A DNA stretch of 16,634 nt from Dokdonella_A sp035263065. GTDB taxonomy: Bacteria; Pseudomonadota; Gammaproteobacteria; Xanthomonadales; Rhodanobacteraceae. The stretch is from NCBI GenBank assembly GCA_035263065.1, contig DATFRS010000326.1, forward strand, positions 1 through 16,634, read 5' to 3'. The position numbers were made by a program, and so were the translations under genes. Below, one piece after another: positions 7,844-15,654 of the stretch. The number at the start of each line of letters is the position of its first letter. Within the stretch, counting starts at the first letter, position 1. The notes under the pieces were generated by a model. It made no database searches and was not told where the DNA came from. It saw only the letters and a list, made by a program, of their open reading frames with translations.

Positions 7844-7851
7844 TCCCTCCC
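7844..7851 (-). promoter_or_regulatory. Strong Shine-Dalgarno upstream of the leader ORF
   Basis: GGGAGGGA on the minus strand is among the best ribosome-binding matches in the window, placed just before the ATG at 7839 rather than before the polymerase ATG at 7770. It therefore favours initiation at the short upstream ORF. Confidence 0.5.
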
Positions 7852-7866
7852 CCTTCGGGACTTCCG

Positions 7867-7893
7867 ATGGTACCCGATCCTTGGACCCGCCAA
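7867..7893 (-). promoter_or_regulatory. Possible sigma-70 promoter for the polymerase/flippase operon
   Basis: On the minus strand, TTGGCG (7888-7893) could be a -35 and TACCAT (7867-7872) a -10. Their spacer is 15 nt, shorter than the optimal 17. The predicted transcript would start near 7860 and reach the Shine-Dalgarno at 7844-7851 after a short leader. It lies in the 152-nt gap after the GNAT gene, the longest break inside the locus, where a second operon would start. The match is modest. Confidence 0.3.
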
Positions 7894-7922
7894 GATGTCA
7901 GCCGATGCCGACGCGGCGTGTC

Positions 7923-8990
7923 CTATTCGTCCTCGTCGGCCGGCGAGAGATGGATCGAACCCGTGCGCGCCGCCTCGGGCACGCGCGGGCTCCACGCGCC
8001 GACGATCGGCCGGCGGCTGCGCGGCATGAAGCGGGCCGCGCGCCAGGTCGAGAGCGCGCCGTTCGTGCTCGCCGACTCGACCGAGATCACCGCGTAGCCC
8101 GCGGCGCGCCCGGCGCGGATCAGCGCGTGGATCGCCTTGCGCGAGAGGCCGGTGGTCGCGTCGGCCGACCAGAAATCGCGCACGTGCAGCGTCGCGCCGT
8201 CGCCCTGGCAGGCGAACCAGGCCGTCAGCGGGCCGCCGCGGACTGCGCCGACTTCGAGGAAGCGCGCGTGGTTGAACGCGGCCTGCGTGAAGCGCCAGCC
8301 GAGCGTCTCGTTGTCGCGCACGGACGCGAGGCCCCTGGCAGGCCGGGTCCGGTTCCAGAGCTCCTGCATGCGCGGCGTGACGTCGTTGCTCCACGACGAC
8401 ACGAGGCGGCTGCCGGCGAGCCAGCGCCATGCCTCGCCGCAACGGTCGGCGAGATCGAGCGCGAAGCCCGCGATGCGCGCCAGCGGGCGCGGCAGCATGC
8501 GCTGCAGGTACGGCGCGTGGCGCAGCACGCGCGAGGCGCGCACGATGTCGGGGAAGCTCGCGTAGCCGACGCGCTTGACGACCGGCAGCGCCTTCGGATT
8601 CGGGAAGCCGTAGATGAGATCGAACTCGGCGAGCGCGCGCTCGAAGATCGCGTGCTGCAGCATCAGCGCCGGACCGAGCGAGCGATGCTTCGAATCGACG
8701 AGGAGGTCGACGAGCTCGCCGGCGCGGATTTCCCTGCCGTCGAGCAGCATGCGGCGCGGGCCGATCGCGGCGACGCCGACCCAGTCGGCGTCCGTGCCGT
8801 GGCAAACCGCTTCGAGCAGCGGCGCGCCCCACGGGCAGCCCAGATAGAACCAGTCGTACTTGGCGTCGAAGCGGTCGACGGCGCCGCGGAAATTGTTGCG
8901 GCACACGTCCATGAACTTGCCGCGGTCGCCCCGCACGTCGCCCGCGACGACGAAGTACTCCACGGGCTTCGCGCTCGTCATCGCGTTCAT
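7923..8990 (-). CDS. GNAT-like acyltransferase
   Basis: This 355-residue protein starts at ATG 8990, overlapping the NadE-like gene stop (ATGA). A second ATG three codons later is possible. The N-terminal half carries a GNAT acyl-CoA-binding pattern: a beta strand then an Arg/Gly loop and helix, VDLLVDSKHRSLGPALML (94-111), followed by YGFPNPKALPVVKRVGY (127-143), which matches the late GNAT strand and helix. The C-terminal half (about 250-340: LTAWFACQGDGATLHVRDF, then a helix and VISVESASTN) could be a second, degenerate GNAT-like domain. Such double-domain acyltransferases occur in polysaccharide loci and N-acylate amino sugars or transfer aminoacyl groups. As the last gene of the tailoring block it may move the group made by its upstream neighbours to a sugar. 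Substrate unknown. Confidence 0.72.
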   Translation of the reverse strand: MNAMTSAKPVEYFVVAGDVRGDRGKFMDVCRNNFRGAVDRFDAKYDWFYLGCPWGAPLLEAVCHGTDADWVGVAAIGPRRMLLDGREIRAGELVDLLVDSKHRSLGPALMLQHAIFERALAEFDLIYGFPNPKALPVVKRVGYASFPDIVRASRVLRHAPYLQRMLPRPLARIAGFALDLADRCGEAWRWLAGSRLVSSWSNDVTPRMQELWNRTRPARGLASVRDNETLGWRFTQAAFNHARFLEVGAVRGGPLTAWFACQGDGATLHVRDFWSADATTGLSRKAIHALIRAGRAAGYAVISVESASTNGALSTWRAARFMPRSRRPIVGAWSPRVPEAARTGSIHLSPADEDE

Positions 8991-9976
8991 GCCTGCAGCG
9001 CCGCGCCGGCGTCGTCGGCGACGAGCACCGGTGCGAGATGCTGGTAGCGCGTGGTGCGGCGCTTGTTGCGGATGTCGGCGTACACCGCTTCGGCGCGCGG
9101 CACGTCGATGCCGAGGACGTGCGCGAGCTCGGCCGCCGGCACGTCGTGATTCAGCGCCCACAGCGCGAGATCCATCGACTTGTACGGCAGCGCGAAGTAG
9201 AACTCGTCCTGGCCCTGGTCGAGGCTGTACGTGTCGGTCGTCGGCTGCGCGTCGACGAGGCGCTGCGGCAGCCCGAGATGGCGCGCCATGCCGTAGACCT
9301 GCGTCTTGTAGAGGTGCGCGATCGGCTTCACGTCCGCCGAGCCGTCGCCGTTCTTGACGAAGAAGCCCTGGTCGTACTCGAGCCGGTTCGGCGTGCCGAG
9401 CACGGCGTAGTTGAGACGATCGGCGTGGAAGTATTCGACGGTCTTGCGGATGCGCTGCTTGAAGTTCGTCGCGGCGACGATCGTGAGGTATTCGGGGAGG
9501 CCGAGCTCGCGCTCGTGCAGCGCGCCGTCCGGCGATTGCGCGACGACCTTGAAGCGGTTGATGCCGCCCTCGGCGCCGCCGCCGATGACGAGCTTCATCT
9601 TCCAGCGCGCGTCGTAGTCCGGCAGCACCACGCGCACGGCTGCGTCGCGCGCCGAGTAGCAGCCGATCGTCTCGAGCGTCGGCGCAATGTCGAACGTCTC
9701 GACGCGAAGGCCGAGATGCTGCACGAGGAGCTCGGCACGCGCCGCGCTGTCGGTGTCCGAATCGTGCTCGGGCAGGATCAGGCAGTACACGCGCGCCGCG
9801 CCGAGCGCACGCACCGCGAGCGCCGCGCTGACGGAGCTGTCGATGCCGCCCGAGATCGCGACGATGAGCCCGCGCCGGTGCAGCGTGCGCGCCGTGATCT
9901 CGCGCAGCTCAGTCGCGATGCGCTCGGCCTCGCGGGCGTAGTCGATGTCCAGAACGTGCCAGCCGAATCCGCTCAC
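8987..9976 (-). CDS. NadE-like ammonia-dependent NAD+ synthetase family protein
   Basis: This 329-residue protein starts at GTG 9976, with GAGGG (9983-9987) as ribosome-binding site overlapping the methyltransferase stop. It is an N-type ATP pyrophosphatase: PP-loop SGGIDSS (42-48), LGTPNRLEYDQGFFVKNGDG (193-212), VKPIAHLYKTQVYGMARHLG (216-235). These match the NAD synthase core, which adenylates nicotinate adenine dinucleotide and amidates it with ammonia. There is no glutaminase domain. Relative to short bacterial NadE there is extra sequence at about 112-170 (including WKMKLVIGGGAEGGINRF) before the TxxRIR helix. A housekeeping nadE has no reason to sit inside a coupled polysaccharide operon, so it may amidate another carboxylate or supply NAD for sugar dehydrogenases. 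I give no gene symbol because the substrate is uncertain. Confidence 0.82.
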   Translation of the reverse strand: MSGFGWHVLDIDYAREAERIATELREITARTLHRRGLIVAISGGIDSSVSAALAVRALGAARVYCLILPEHDSDTDSAARAELLVQHLGLRVETFDIAPTLETIGCYSARDAAVRVVLPDYDARWKMKLVIGGGAEGGINRFKVVAQSPDGALHERELGLPEYLTIVAATNFKQRIRKTVEYFHADRLNYAVLGTPNRLEYDQGFFVKNGDGSADVKPIAHLYKTQVYGMARHLGLPQRLVDAQPTTDTYSLDQGQDEFYFALPYKSMDLALWALNHDVPAAELAHVLGIDVPRAEAVYADIRNKRRTTRYQHLAPVLVADDAGAALQA

Positions 9977-9985
9977 TCGATTCCC

Positions 9986-10873
9986 TCACCCTTCGCGACG
10001 GCGCGCGGCCACGGCCCGCACGTCGCCTCTATCATCGGTCAGTTCGCGCACGTCGCGATAGGCGTCCGACGCCTTGAGCCGCCGCACCAGCGCCGGCCCC
10101 TGGCCGAGGCCGACCTCGAACGCGAGCGCGCCGCTCGGCTTGAGGAACCTCGGCGCTTCCTGCAGGAGCCGCATCAGGATCGTGACCCCGAGCGGCCCGC
10201 CGTCGAACGCGAGCCGCGGCTCGTGAAGTGCGATTTCCTCGGCCATCTGGCCGACCTTGCCGCTCGAGATGTAGGGCGGATTGCAGGTCAGGACGTCGAC
10301 GTTGCCGAGGAAGTCGGCGCCGTCGAACGGCGCGAGCAGATCGCCGGTGCGAAACCCGGCGCGCCCGTCGAGACCGAGCCATTCCGCGTTGCGGCACGCG
10401 AGCGCGATCGCCTCCTCGCTGATGTCCGCGCCGAACACGCGCGCCGACGGCACCGCGCGGGCGACCGCCAGCGCGACGTTGCCGCAACCCGTGCAGACGT
10501 CGACGAACGTCGCCGGGCCGGCCACTTCCTGCATCAGCGCGACAGCGGTGCGCGCGAGGAGCTCGGTCTCCTTGCGCGGCACCAGCGCGCCGGGGCCGGC
10601 GATCATTTCGAGGCCCATGAAATGCTGCCGCCCGGTCAGGTGCGCGAGCGGGGTGCCGGCAAGGCGCTCGCCGATCAGCGCGTCGAGCCGCGCGGCGCCG
10701 CAAGCGTCGAGCGCGGGCAACTCGCCGCCGCCCGCCGCGACGGCCGACTTCGGCTGCCCGGCCGCGGCGTACCAGAGCGCGCGCAGCGTCGTGTCCGGCG
10801 TTTCCTCCGGCTTGTCCGGCAAAAAGCTCGCGGCGCTGAGCCGCTCGCGAAGGCGCGCGTAGTCGGCGTTCAT
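9986..10873 (-). CDS. PrmC/HemK-like SAM-dependent methyltransferase
   Basis: This 295-residue protein starts at ATG 10873, 2 nt after the ligase stop. It has the PrmC/HemK layout: an N-terminal helical region, then LAGTPLAHLTGRQHFMGLEM (71-90), LVPRKETELL (97-106), the SAM-binding motif I FVDVCTGCGNVAL (123-135), the acidic ADISEEAI (149-156), the catalytic CNPPYISS (197-204), HEPRLAFDGGPLGV (217-230) and the terminal DRGDVRAVAARR. NPPY is the motif that binds the glutamine amide in release-factor N5-glutamine methyltransferases. Motif I is DVCTGCG where the family usually has DxGTGSG, and PRKETE replaces PRPETE. Housekeeping prmC normally sits beside prfA; this copy lies between a ligase and a NadE-like gene, so it is probably a paralogue that methylates an amide or similar group on the pathway intermediate. 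Confidence 0.85.
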   Translation of the reverse strand: MNADYARLRERLSAASFLPDKPEETPDTTLRALWYAAAGQPKSAVAAGGGELPALDACGAARLDALIGERLAGTPLAHLTGRQHFMGLEMIAGPGALVPRKETELLARTAVALMQEVAGPATFVDVCTGCGNVALAVARAVPSARVFGADISEEAIALACRNAEWLGLDGRAGFRTGDLLAPFDGADFLGNVDVLTCNPPYISSGKVGQMAEEIALHEPRLAFDGGPLGVTILMRLLQEAPRFLKPSGALAFEVGLGQGPALVRRLKASDAYRDVRELTDDRGDVRAVAARRREG

Positions 10874-10875
10874 CG

Positions 10876-12426
10876 TCAGGCCGGCGGCTGCTCGAGCAGG
10901 AGCTTCTTCGAGACCTTGCCGGTCGTCGTGCGCGGCAGGTCGGCGCAGAGCACGATGTCGCGCGGCACCATGAAGTTCTCGAGATGCGACGCGCAGTAGG
11001 CGCGGATCTGGCGGTCGGTCAGCGTCGCACCGGGCTTCAGCACGACGAATGCGCGGATCGCCTGGCCGAGCAGCTCGTCCGGCACGCCGACGACGGCCGC
11101 TTCGCGCACGCCGTCGATCGCGTGCAGCATGTTCTCGACCTCGACGGGGCTCACCTTCTCGCCGCGCGTCTTGATGATGTCGTCGGTGCGGCCGACGAAG
11201 TAGAGGAAACCTTCCGCGTCCATGCGGAAATGATCCTGCGTGCACAGTACGCGCTCGCCCGGCAGACGGCCCGGCTTGAGCATCAGCGCGGTGAGGTCGG
11301 GCCGGTTCCAGTAGCCGAGCATCACGTGCGGGCCACGCACGTGCAGGATGCCGGTCTCGCCGGGCGGCACGTCGTGGCCCTCGGCCGACAGGAGATACAC
11401 CTCGGTGCCCGGGATCGCCTTGCCGACCGAGCCCGGCTTCGCGTCGACGAGCTCGGGCTCGAGATACGAGACGCGCTTGCACTCGGTGAGCCCGTACATC
11501 TTGTAGATCAGCGCGTTCGGGAACACCTCGCGCAGGCGCACGGCGAAATCGTCCGGCAGCGCCGCCGCGGTGTTCGTCACGCGCGTGACGTCGGGAAACA
11601 GCAGCGGCTCGCGCCCGTGCGCGGCGAGCAGCATCGCGAACACGGTCGGCACGCCCGGAAACACGGTGACGCGCGTCTCGCGCATGCGCGCGAACACCTG
11701 CGCTGGGAACGTGAACGAGCGCTCGAGCACGAGCGTCGCGCCGAGGCGCACGCTCATCAGGAGCTGATACAGCCCGTAGTCGAACGCGAGCGGCAGCGCG
11801 CAGAGGATGCGGTCGGACGCGCCGAGCCGGATGTACTCGACGAGGCTCCCCGCCGCGAACGTCATCGACTGGTGCGTCTGCATGACGCCCTTCGGATTGC
11901 CGGTCGAGCCCGAGGTGTAGATCAGCGCCGCGAGGTCGAGCGGGATCGTCGCCGCGCGCCCGGCGAGCGGCGCGGCCGCCGCGACGACCGCGTCGAAGGA
12001 CTCGGCGCCGTCCGCCGCGTCGCCCGAGACGATCGTCGCCGGACGCTGCTGCGCCTGCGCGAGCGCCGCGCCGTATTCCTTGGCGAGATGCGCGTCGCTC
12101 AGGAGGAACTTCGCGCCGCTGTCGTCGAGGATGAAGGCGAGCTTGTCGGCCTTCGTCTGCGGATTGACGATCAGGAACACGCCGCCCGCGATCAGCGTCG
12201 CGAAGATCGAGACGACGCACGGCCACGTGTTGTCCATGTAGATCGCGACGCGGTCGCCGCGCCCGAGCCCGCGCGCGCGAAGCGCCGCGGCGAGACGCAG
12301 CGCGTGGTCGACGAGCTCGGCGTACGTGTACGGCCGGCCCTCGACGATCACGGCCGTCTTCGCCAGGCGCGCGGGATCGTCCGTTGCGGCGAGGAGGCTG
12401 TCGTGCAGGAGGCGCAGCTCGCGCAT
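10876..12426 (-). CDS. AMP-forming acyl-CoA/ACP ligase, exosortase A-locus type
   Basis: This 516-residue adenylate-forming enzyme activates a carboxylic acid with ATP and loads it onto CoA or the adjacent carrier protein. Motifs: ATP loop TSGSTGNPKG (171-180), YGLTE (311-315), GRTDDIIKTRGEKVSPVEVE (412-431) and the catalytic C-terminal lysine in TTTGKVSKK (about 500-508). Length and layout match the acyl-CoA ligases I recall from exosortase A loci. The ATG at 12426 overlaps the carrier-protein stop (TGATG); a GTG one codon earlier (12429, GTGA overlap) is equally possible. Direct coupling to the carrier protein argues that the activated acid is loaded onto that carrier. The acid is unknown. 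Confidence 0.9.
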   Translation of the reverse strand: MRELRLLHDSLLAATDDPARLAKTAVIVEGRPYTYAELVDHALRLAAALRARGLGRGDRVAIYMDNTWPCVVSIFATLIAGGVFLIVNPQTKADKLAFILDDSGAKFLLSDAHLAKEYGAALAQAQQRPATIVSGDAADGAESFDAVVAAAAPLAGRAATIPLDLAALIYTSGSTGNPKGVMQTHQSMTFAAGSLVEYIRLGASDRILCALPLAFDYGLYQLLMSVRLGATLVLERSFTFPAQVFARMRETRVTVFPGVPTVFAMLLAAHGREPLLFPDVTRVTNTAAALPDDFAVRLREVFPNALIYKMYGLTECKRVSYLEPELVDAKPGSVGKAIPGTEVYLLSAEGHDVPPGETGILHVRGPHVMLGYWNRPDLTALMLKPGRLPGERVLCTQDHFRMDAEGFLYFVGRTDDIIKTRGEKVSPVEVENMLHAIDGVREAAVVGVPDELLGQAIRAFVVLKPGATLTDRQIRAYCASHLENFMVPRDIVLCADLPRTTTGKVSKKLLLEQPPA

Positions 12427-12692
12427 CACTTCGCGTCCACGGTGCGGGCGACGAAGCGCGCGATGCTGTCCACGCGGTCGAAATTCTCGGGCAGCATGTC
12501 GCTGTCCTTGACCTTGATGCCGAACGTCTCCTCGAGATACATGACGATTTCGAGCACGCCGGTCGAATCGATGATGCCGCGCTCGAGCAGCGAGACGTCG
12601 TCCGGGAGCTGCGAGGCGTCGTCGGTGAAAAGAAGGTTCTGCAGGATGTAGCCACGCACCTTGTCGCGGATGTGGCCCAGATCGCTCGGCAT
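12426..12692 (-). CDS. Acyl carrier protein
   Basis: This 88-residue acidic protein has the carrier-protein fold: helix 1, a DDVSLLERGIIDSTGVLEIV segment with the phosphopantetheine-accepting Ser43 in DST, then helices 2-3 (MYLEETFGIKVKDSDMLPEN). The start ATG (12692) is supported by GGAG at 12699-12702, 6 nt upstream. It lies 31 nt after the amidotransferase gene and overlaps the start of the ligase gene, so the two are probably made in matched amounts. It would need a phosphopantetheinyl transferase from elsewhere. It is not the fatty-acid AcpP, whose motif is DSLDTVEL and which sits among fab genes. Confidence 0.92.
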   Translation of the reverse strand: MPSDLGHIRDKVRGYILQNLLFTDDASQLPDDVSLLERGIIDSTGVLEIVMYLEETFGIKVKDSDMLPENFDRVDSIARFVARTVDAK

Positions 12693-12723
12693 GCTCAGCT
12701 CCGGTGGAAATTCGGTGTTCTTG

Positions 12724-14685
12724 TTACGTGGAAAGGCTTTCGGCAGGCTGTCGCTCGCGCCGGCGGACGAGCAATTCGTCCAGTAGCATCGTCGAGAGGA
12801 TGCCCACGAACGCCTGATTGTCGGCGAAGCCGGTCGCGCGGCCGGCGCGGCATTTCTCGAACAGGCGCGAAACCGCCGCCGCGTCGAAATAGCCCGCGGC
12901 GCGCACGCGCCCGGCGGAGAGGAGATCGGCGACGAAATCGAGCGGCTCGCCGCCGGCGAAGAAGCTCTGCGCGTCGGGCGCACGGTACGGCTGCTTGGTC
13001 CGCGTGACGATGTCGTCCGGCAGGAGGCCGTGCAGCGCGCGGCGCAGGATGTGCTTCTCGGTGAGGCCGCGGATCTTCCACTGCGGCGGCAGGCGGTTCG
13101 CGAACTCGATCAGGCGGTGGTCGAGATACGGGAAGCGGCCCTCGATCGAGTTCGCCATCGCGACGCGATCGCCCTGCGACGAGAGCAGGTACGCCGCCAT
13201 CAGCGACTTCGCCTCGACGTACTGGTCGCGCGCGAGCGGCGTCCAGCGCAGGATGTCCTGCGGCAGGCGCGCTTCGTAGAACGCGAGCGGATCCCACGGG
13301 CCGACGGCGGCCTTGAGCTCCGGCGACAGGAACGCGAGCGCACGCTGCGACGTCGTCCAGCGCGGCACGTGCGCGAAGATCGCGCGATCGATGTGCTCGC
13401 GGCCCTGGCCGAAGAACGCGCGGGCGAACGCGGCGTTCTCGACCGGCGAATGCTCCAGATAGCCGTAAAGGCGGCCGAGCAGCTTCGGCCGCCACGTCGA
13501 CTCCGGCTGCCGCGCCCAGAACCGGCGCACCTTCGCTTCCTTGAAGAGATCGTAGCCGGCGAACACCTCGTCGGCGCCCTCGCCGGTCAGCACGACCTTG
13601 TAGCCCGCCGCACGCACCGCCCGCGAGAGCAGCATCAGCGGCGCCGGCGCCGTGCGCAGCACGGGCGCTTCGGTGTGGCGGATCAGCGTCGGAAACGCCT
13701 CGCCGATGTCGCGCTTCGCGCACAGCACCGTCGTGTGATCGGTGCCGAGATGGCGCACCATCGCCTGCTGGTGCGCGCTTTCGTCGAACTCGGCGTCCTC
13801 GAAGGCGATCGAGAACGTGCGCACCGGCGTCTTCGTGAAGCCGCGGATCAGCGCGACGATGCCGGACGAATCGAGGCCGCCGGAGAGGTACGCGCCGACC
13901 GGCACGTCCGCGCGAAGCTGCAGGCGCACCGCGTCGACGAGAAGGTTGCGAAGCTCCGCCGTCGCATCCTCGATCGAATCGAACGGCCGCGCGCTGCCCT
14001 GCTCGGGAAACGTCCAGTCCCAGTAGCGCGTCAGCGTGCGCCGGCCGTCGGCTTCGATCGCGAGCAGGTGCCCCGGCGGCAGGCTTTCGACGCCGCGGAA
14101 CACCGAGTCGGGATCGACCGGCCCCCAGAACGTGAACGTCTCGACGAGCCCGCGCGGATCGAGCGCGCCGAGCGAGGGCGCCGCGGCGAGCAAGGCCTTG
14201 ATCTCGGACGCGAACCAGAGCCGGCCATCGGCCGTCGCGTGGTAGAGCGGCCGGATCCCGGCGCGGTCGCGCGCGAGTACGAAACGCCGGCGCTTCGAGT
14301 CCCAGAGCGCGATCGCGAACTGCCCGTTGAGATGCTCGACGAAGCGGTCGCCGTGCCGCTCGTAGAGGTGCACGATGACTTCGGTGTCGGACGCGGTATG
14401 GAACCGGTGGCCGAGGCGGCGGAGCTCTTCGCGGAGCTCGACGTAGTTGAAGATCTCGCCATTGAAGACCGTGCAGACGGTGCCGTCGGGCGTGAAGATC
14501 GGCTGGTCGCCGGTCGCGAGGTCGATGATCGAGAGCCGCGCGTGCCCGAGCCCGATGCCGGCGTCGAGATGGAAGCCCCGGCCGTCCGGGCCGCGGTGCG
14601 ACAACGTGCCGATCATCCGCTCGAGGGTCGCGCGATCCTCTACGGTGCGTCCCGGCACCCCGACGAAACCCGCGATTGCGCACAC
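12724..14685 (-). CDS. Asparagine synthase-like glutamine amidotransferase
   Basis: This 653-residue class II amidotransferase has an N-terminal Ntn glutaminase domain and a C-terminal PP-loop synthetase domain. I chose the GTG at 14685 because the enzyme needs cysteine as its second residue (M-CAIAGFVG), which becomes the nucleophile after Met removal; an ATG nine codons upstream would bury it. Glutaminase residues: GHARLSIIDL (47-56), FNGEIFNY (74-81), ASDTE (98-102). Synthetase: SGGLDSS (268-274), VVLTGEGADEVFAGY (364-378), SIEGRFPYLDHRL. It is about 100 residues longer than E. coli AsnB and fits the amidotransferases of exopolysaccharide/exosortase A loci. It should move ammonia from glutamine to an adenylated carboxylate in the cytoplasm. 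It lies 96 nt after hydrolase B with only a weak G-rich ribosome-binding site; substrate unknown. Confidence 0.9.
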   Translation of the reverse strand: MCAIAGFVGVPGRTVEDRATLERMIGTLSHRGPDGRGFHLDAGIGLGHARLSIIDLATGDQPIFTPDGTVCTVFNGEIFNYVELREELRRLGHRFHTASDTEVIVHLYERHGDRFVEHLNGQFAIALWDSKRRRFVLARDRAGIRPLYHATADGRLWFASEIKALLAAAPSLGALDPRGLVETFTFWGPVDPDSVFRGVESLPPGHLLAIEADGRRTLTRYWDWTFPEQGSARPFDSIEDATAELRNLLVDAVRLQLRADVPVGAYLSGGLDSSGIVALIRGFTKTPVRTFSIAFEDAEFDESAHQQAMVRHLGTDHTTVLCAKRDIGEAFPTLIRHTEAPVLRTAPAPLMLLSRAVRAAGYKVVLTGEGADEVFAGYDLFKEAKVRRFWARQPESTWRPKLLGRLYGYLEHSPVENAAFARAFFGQGREHIDRAIFAHVPRWTTSQRALAFLSPELKAAVGPWDPLAFYEARLPQDILRWTPLARDQYVEAKSLMAAYLLSSQGDRVAMANSIEGRFPYLDHRLIEFANRLPPQWKIRGLTEKHILRRALHGLLPDDIVTRTKQPYRAPDAQSFFAGGEPLDFVADLLSAGRVRAAGYFDAAAVSRLFEKCRAGRATGFADNQAFVGILSTMLLDELLVRRRERQPAESLST

Positions 14686-14781
14686 TGTGGCAAGGCCCCC
14701 GCCCGGCAAGGCCGCAGAACTTACCTGAAATCGCCGCCGTGCGCGTGGTGCCGGCGCGAAAAAATGCGCGCTTCGTGTGCC

Positions 14782-15654
14782 TTACGGATCGGCCGCGGCG
14801 GCGCCGGCCGGCGTGACGCGCGCGGCCCAGGTCAGGAGGCCCGCGATCAGCTCGCGCTGGGTCGCGATCTCGGTGAAGACATGGTCGGCGTGGCCCATGA
14901 CGCGCACGCTGAGCCCGCGATCGAGGCCGTACGGCCGGAACGTCGCGAACACCTGGCCCGGCGCGTTCAGCCAGCGCGAGCAGCTGGCCGTGTAGATCAT
15001 CAGGATCTGCACGCCGATCCCGGCGAGGCGCGCGAGGTTCGCCGCGTACTCCTCGAGCGGCGGATGCGTGCGCACGTAGTCGTTGACCGGCAGGCGGCGA
15101 CCGTTCGCGGCCTCGGTCTTGCGCAGGCCGAGCGCGCCGAGGAGGGCCAGCGTCTTGCGGCGCGCGAAGTTGAACCAGCGCGCCGGCTCGGCCGCGCGCC
15201 GCAGCAGGTAGCGCGCGTGCGCCACGGAGCTCGGGTAGGCAAAGGGATCGAGCAGGCCGAGCCCGCGCAGCCGGTCGTCGACGATCGCGGTCGCGTAGAT
15301 GTTGTCGGCACCGGAGCACACGCCGATCGCGATCGCGTGCGAGCAGCCGGCCTCGCGCGCGAGGCAGTCGATCGCGGCGCGGATGTCGCGGACGTTCTGC
15401 GCCTCCCAGCCTTCGCTCGACCGCGCCGGGCGGCTGTCGCCGAGGCCGCTCATGTCGAAGCGCAGCACCGGATAGCCGTTCCGCGCGAAGTCGCGCGCGA
15501 TCTTCACGTTGAGCCGGTTCGCGCCGATGTGATGGATGATGCCGGCGTTGAGCAGCAAAAGGCCCGGCAGCTCCGGACGCAGCGCGGACTGCACGGTCGT
15601 CAGCACGCCGACCAGCGCCTGCCCTTCGCCGAAGTGGACGATGCGCTCCTTCAC
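14782..15654 (-). CDS. Alpha/beta hydrolase B with cysteine nucleophile (exosortase A-locus hydrolase type)
   Basis: This 290-residue protein starts at GTG 15654, which overlaps the stop of hydrolase A (GTGA), with GGAGAG at 15661-15666 as ribosome-binding site. The alpha/beta hydrolase fold shows as LLLLNAGIIHHIGANR (32-47), VLRFDMSGLGDS (63-74), the nucleophile elbow AIGVCSGADN (109-118) with Cys113 where serine is usual, and GHADHVF (254-260) supplying the catalytic His258. A Cys nucleophile is known in dienelactone hydrolase and, as I recall, in one of the two hydrolases that always travel together in exosortase A loci. There is no signal peptide, so it is cytoplasmic. It may remove or transfer an acyl group from the carrier-bound intermediate. 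Confidence 0.83.
   Translation of the reverse strand: MKERIVHFGEGQALVGVLTTVQSALRPELPGLLLLNAGIIHHIGANRLNVKIARDFARNGYPVLRFDMSGLGDSRPARSSEGWEAQNVRDIRAAIDCLAREAGCSHAIAIGVCSGADNIYATAIVDDRLRGLGLLDPFAYPSSVAHARYLLRRAAEPARWFNFARRKTLALLGALGLRKTEAANGRRLPVNDYVRTHPPLEEYAANLARLAGIGVQILMIYTASCSRWLNAPGQVFATFRPYGLDRGLSVRVMGHADHVFTEIATQRELIAGLLTWAARVTPAGAAAADP

Noticed and set aside
9038..12651. Plus-strand open frames of 653 and 555 codons
   Set aside because: They are antisense to the NadE-like, methyltransferase, ligase and carrier-protein genes, which have clear motifs and overlapping starts and stops. The plus-strand products have repetitive low-complexity composition.
9986..12655. Minus-strand open frame of 889 codons suggesting a fused protein
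   Set aside because: Only its C-terminal part is the methyltransferase. The N-terminal part is an out-of-frame reading of the ligase gene, and the real start is ATG 10873.
14683..14709. ATG at 14709 as amidotransferase start
   Set aside because: It would put eight residues before the catalytic cysteine, which must be residue 2. GTG at 14685 gives M-C.
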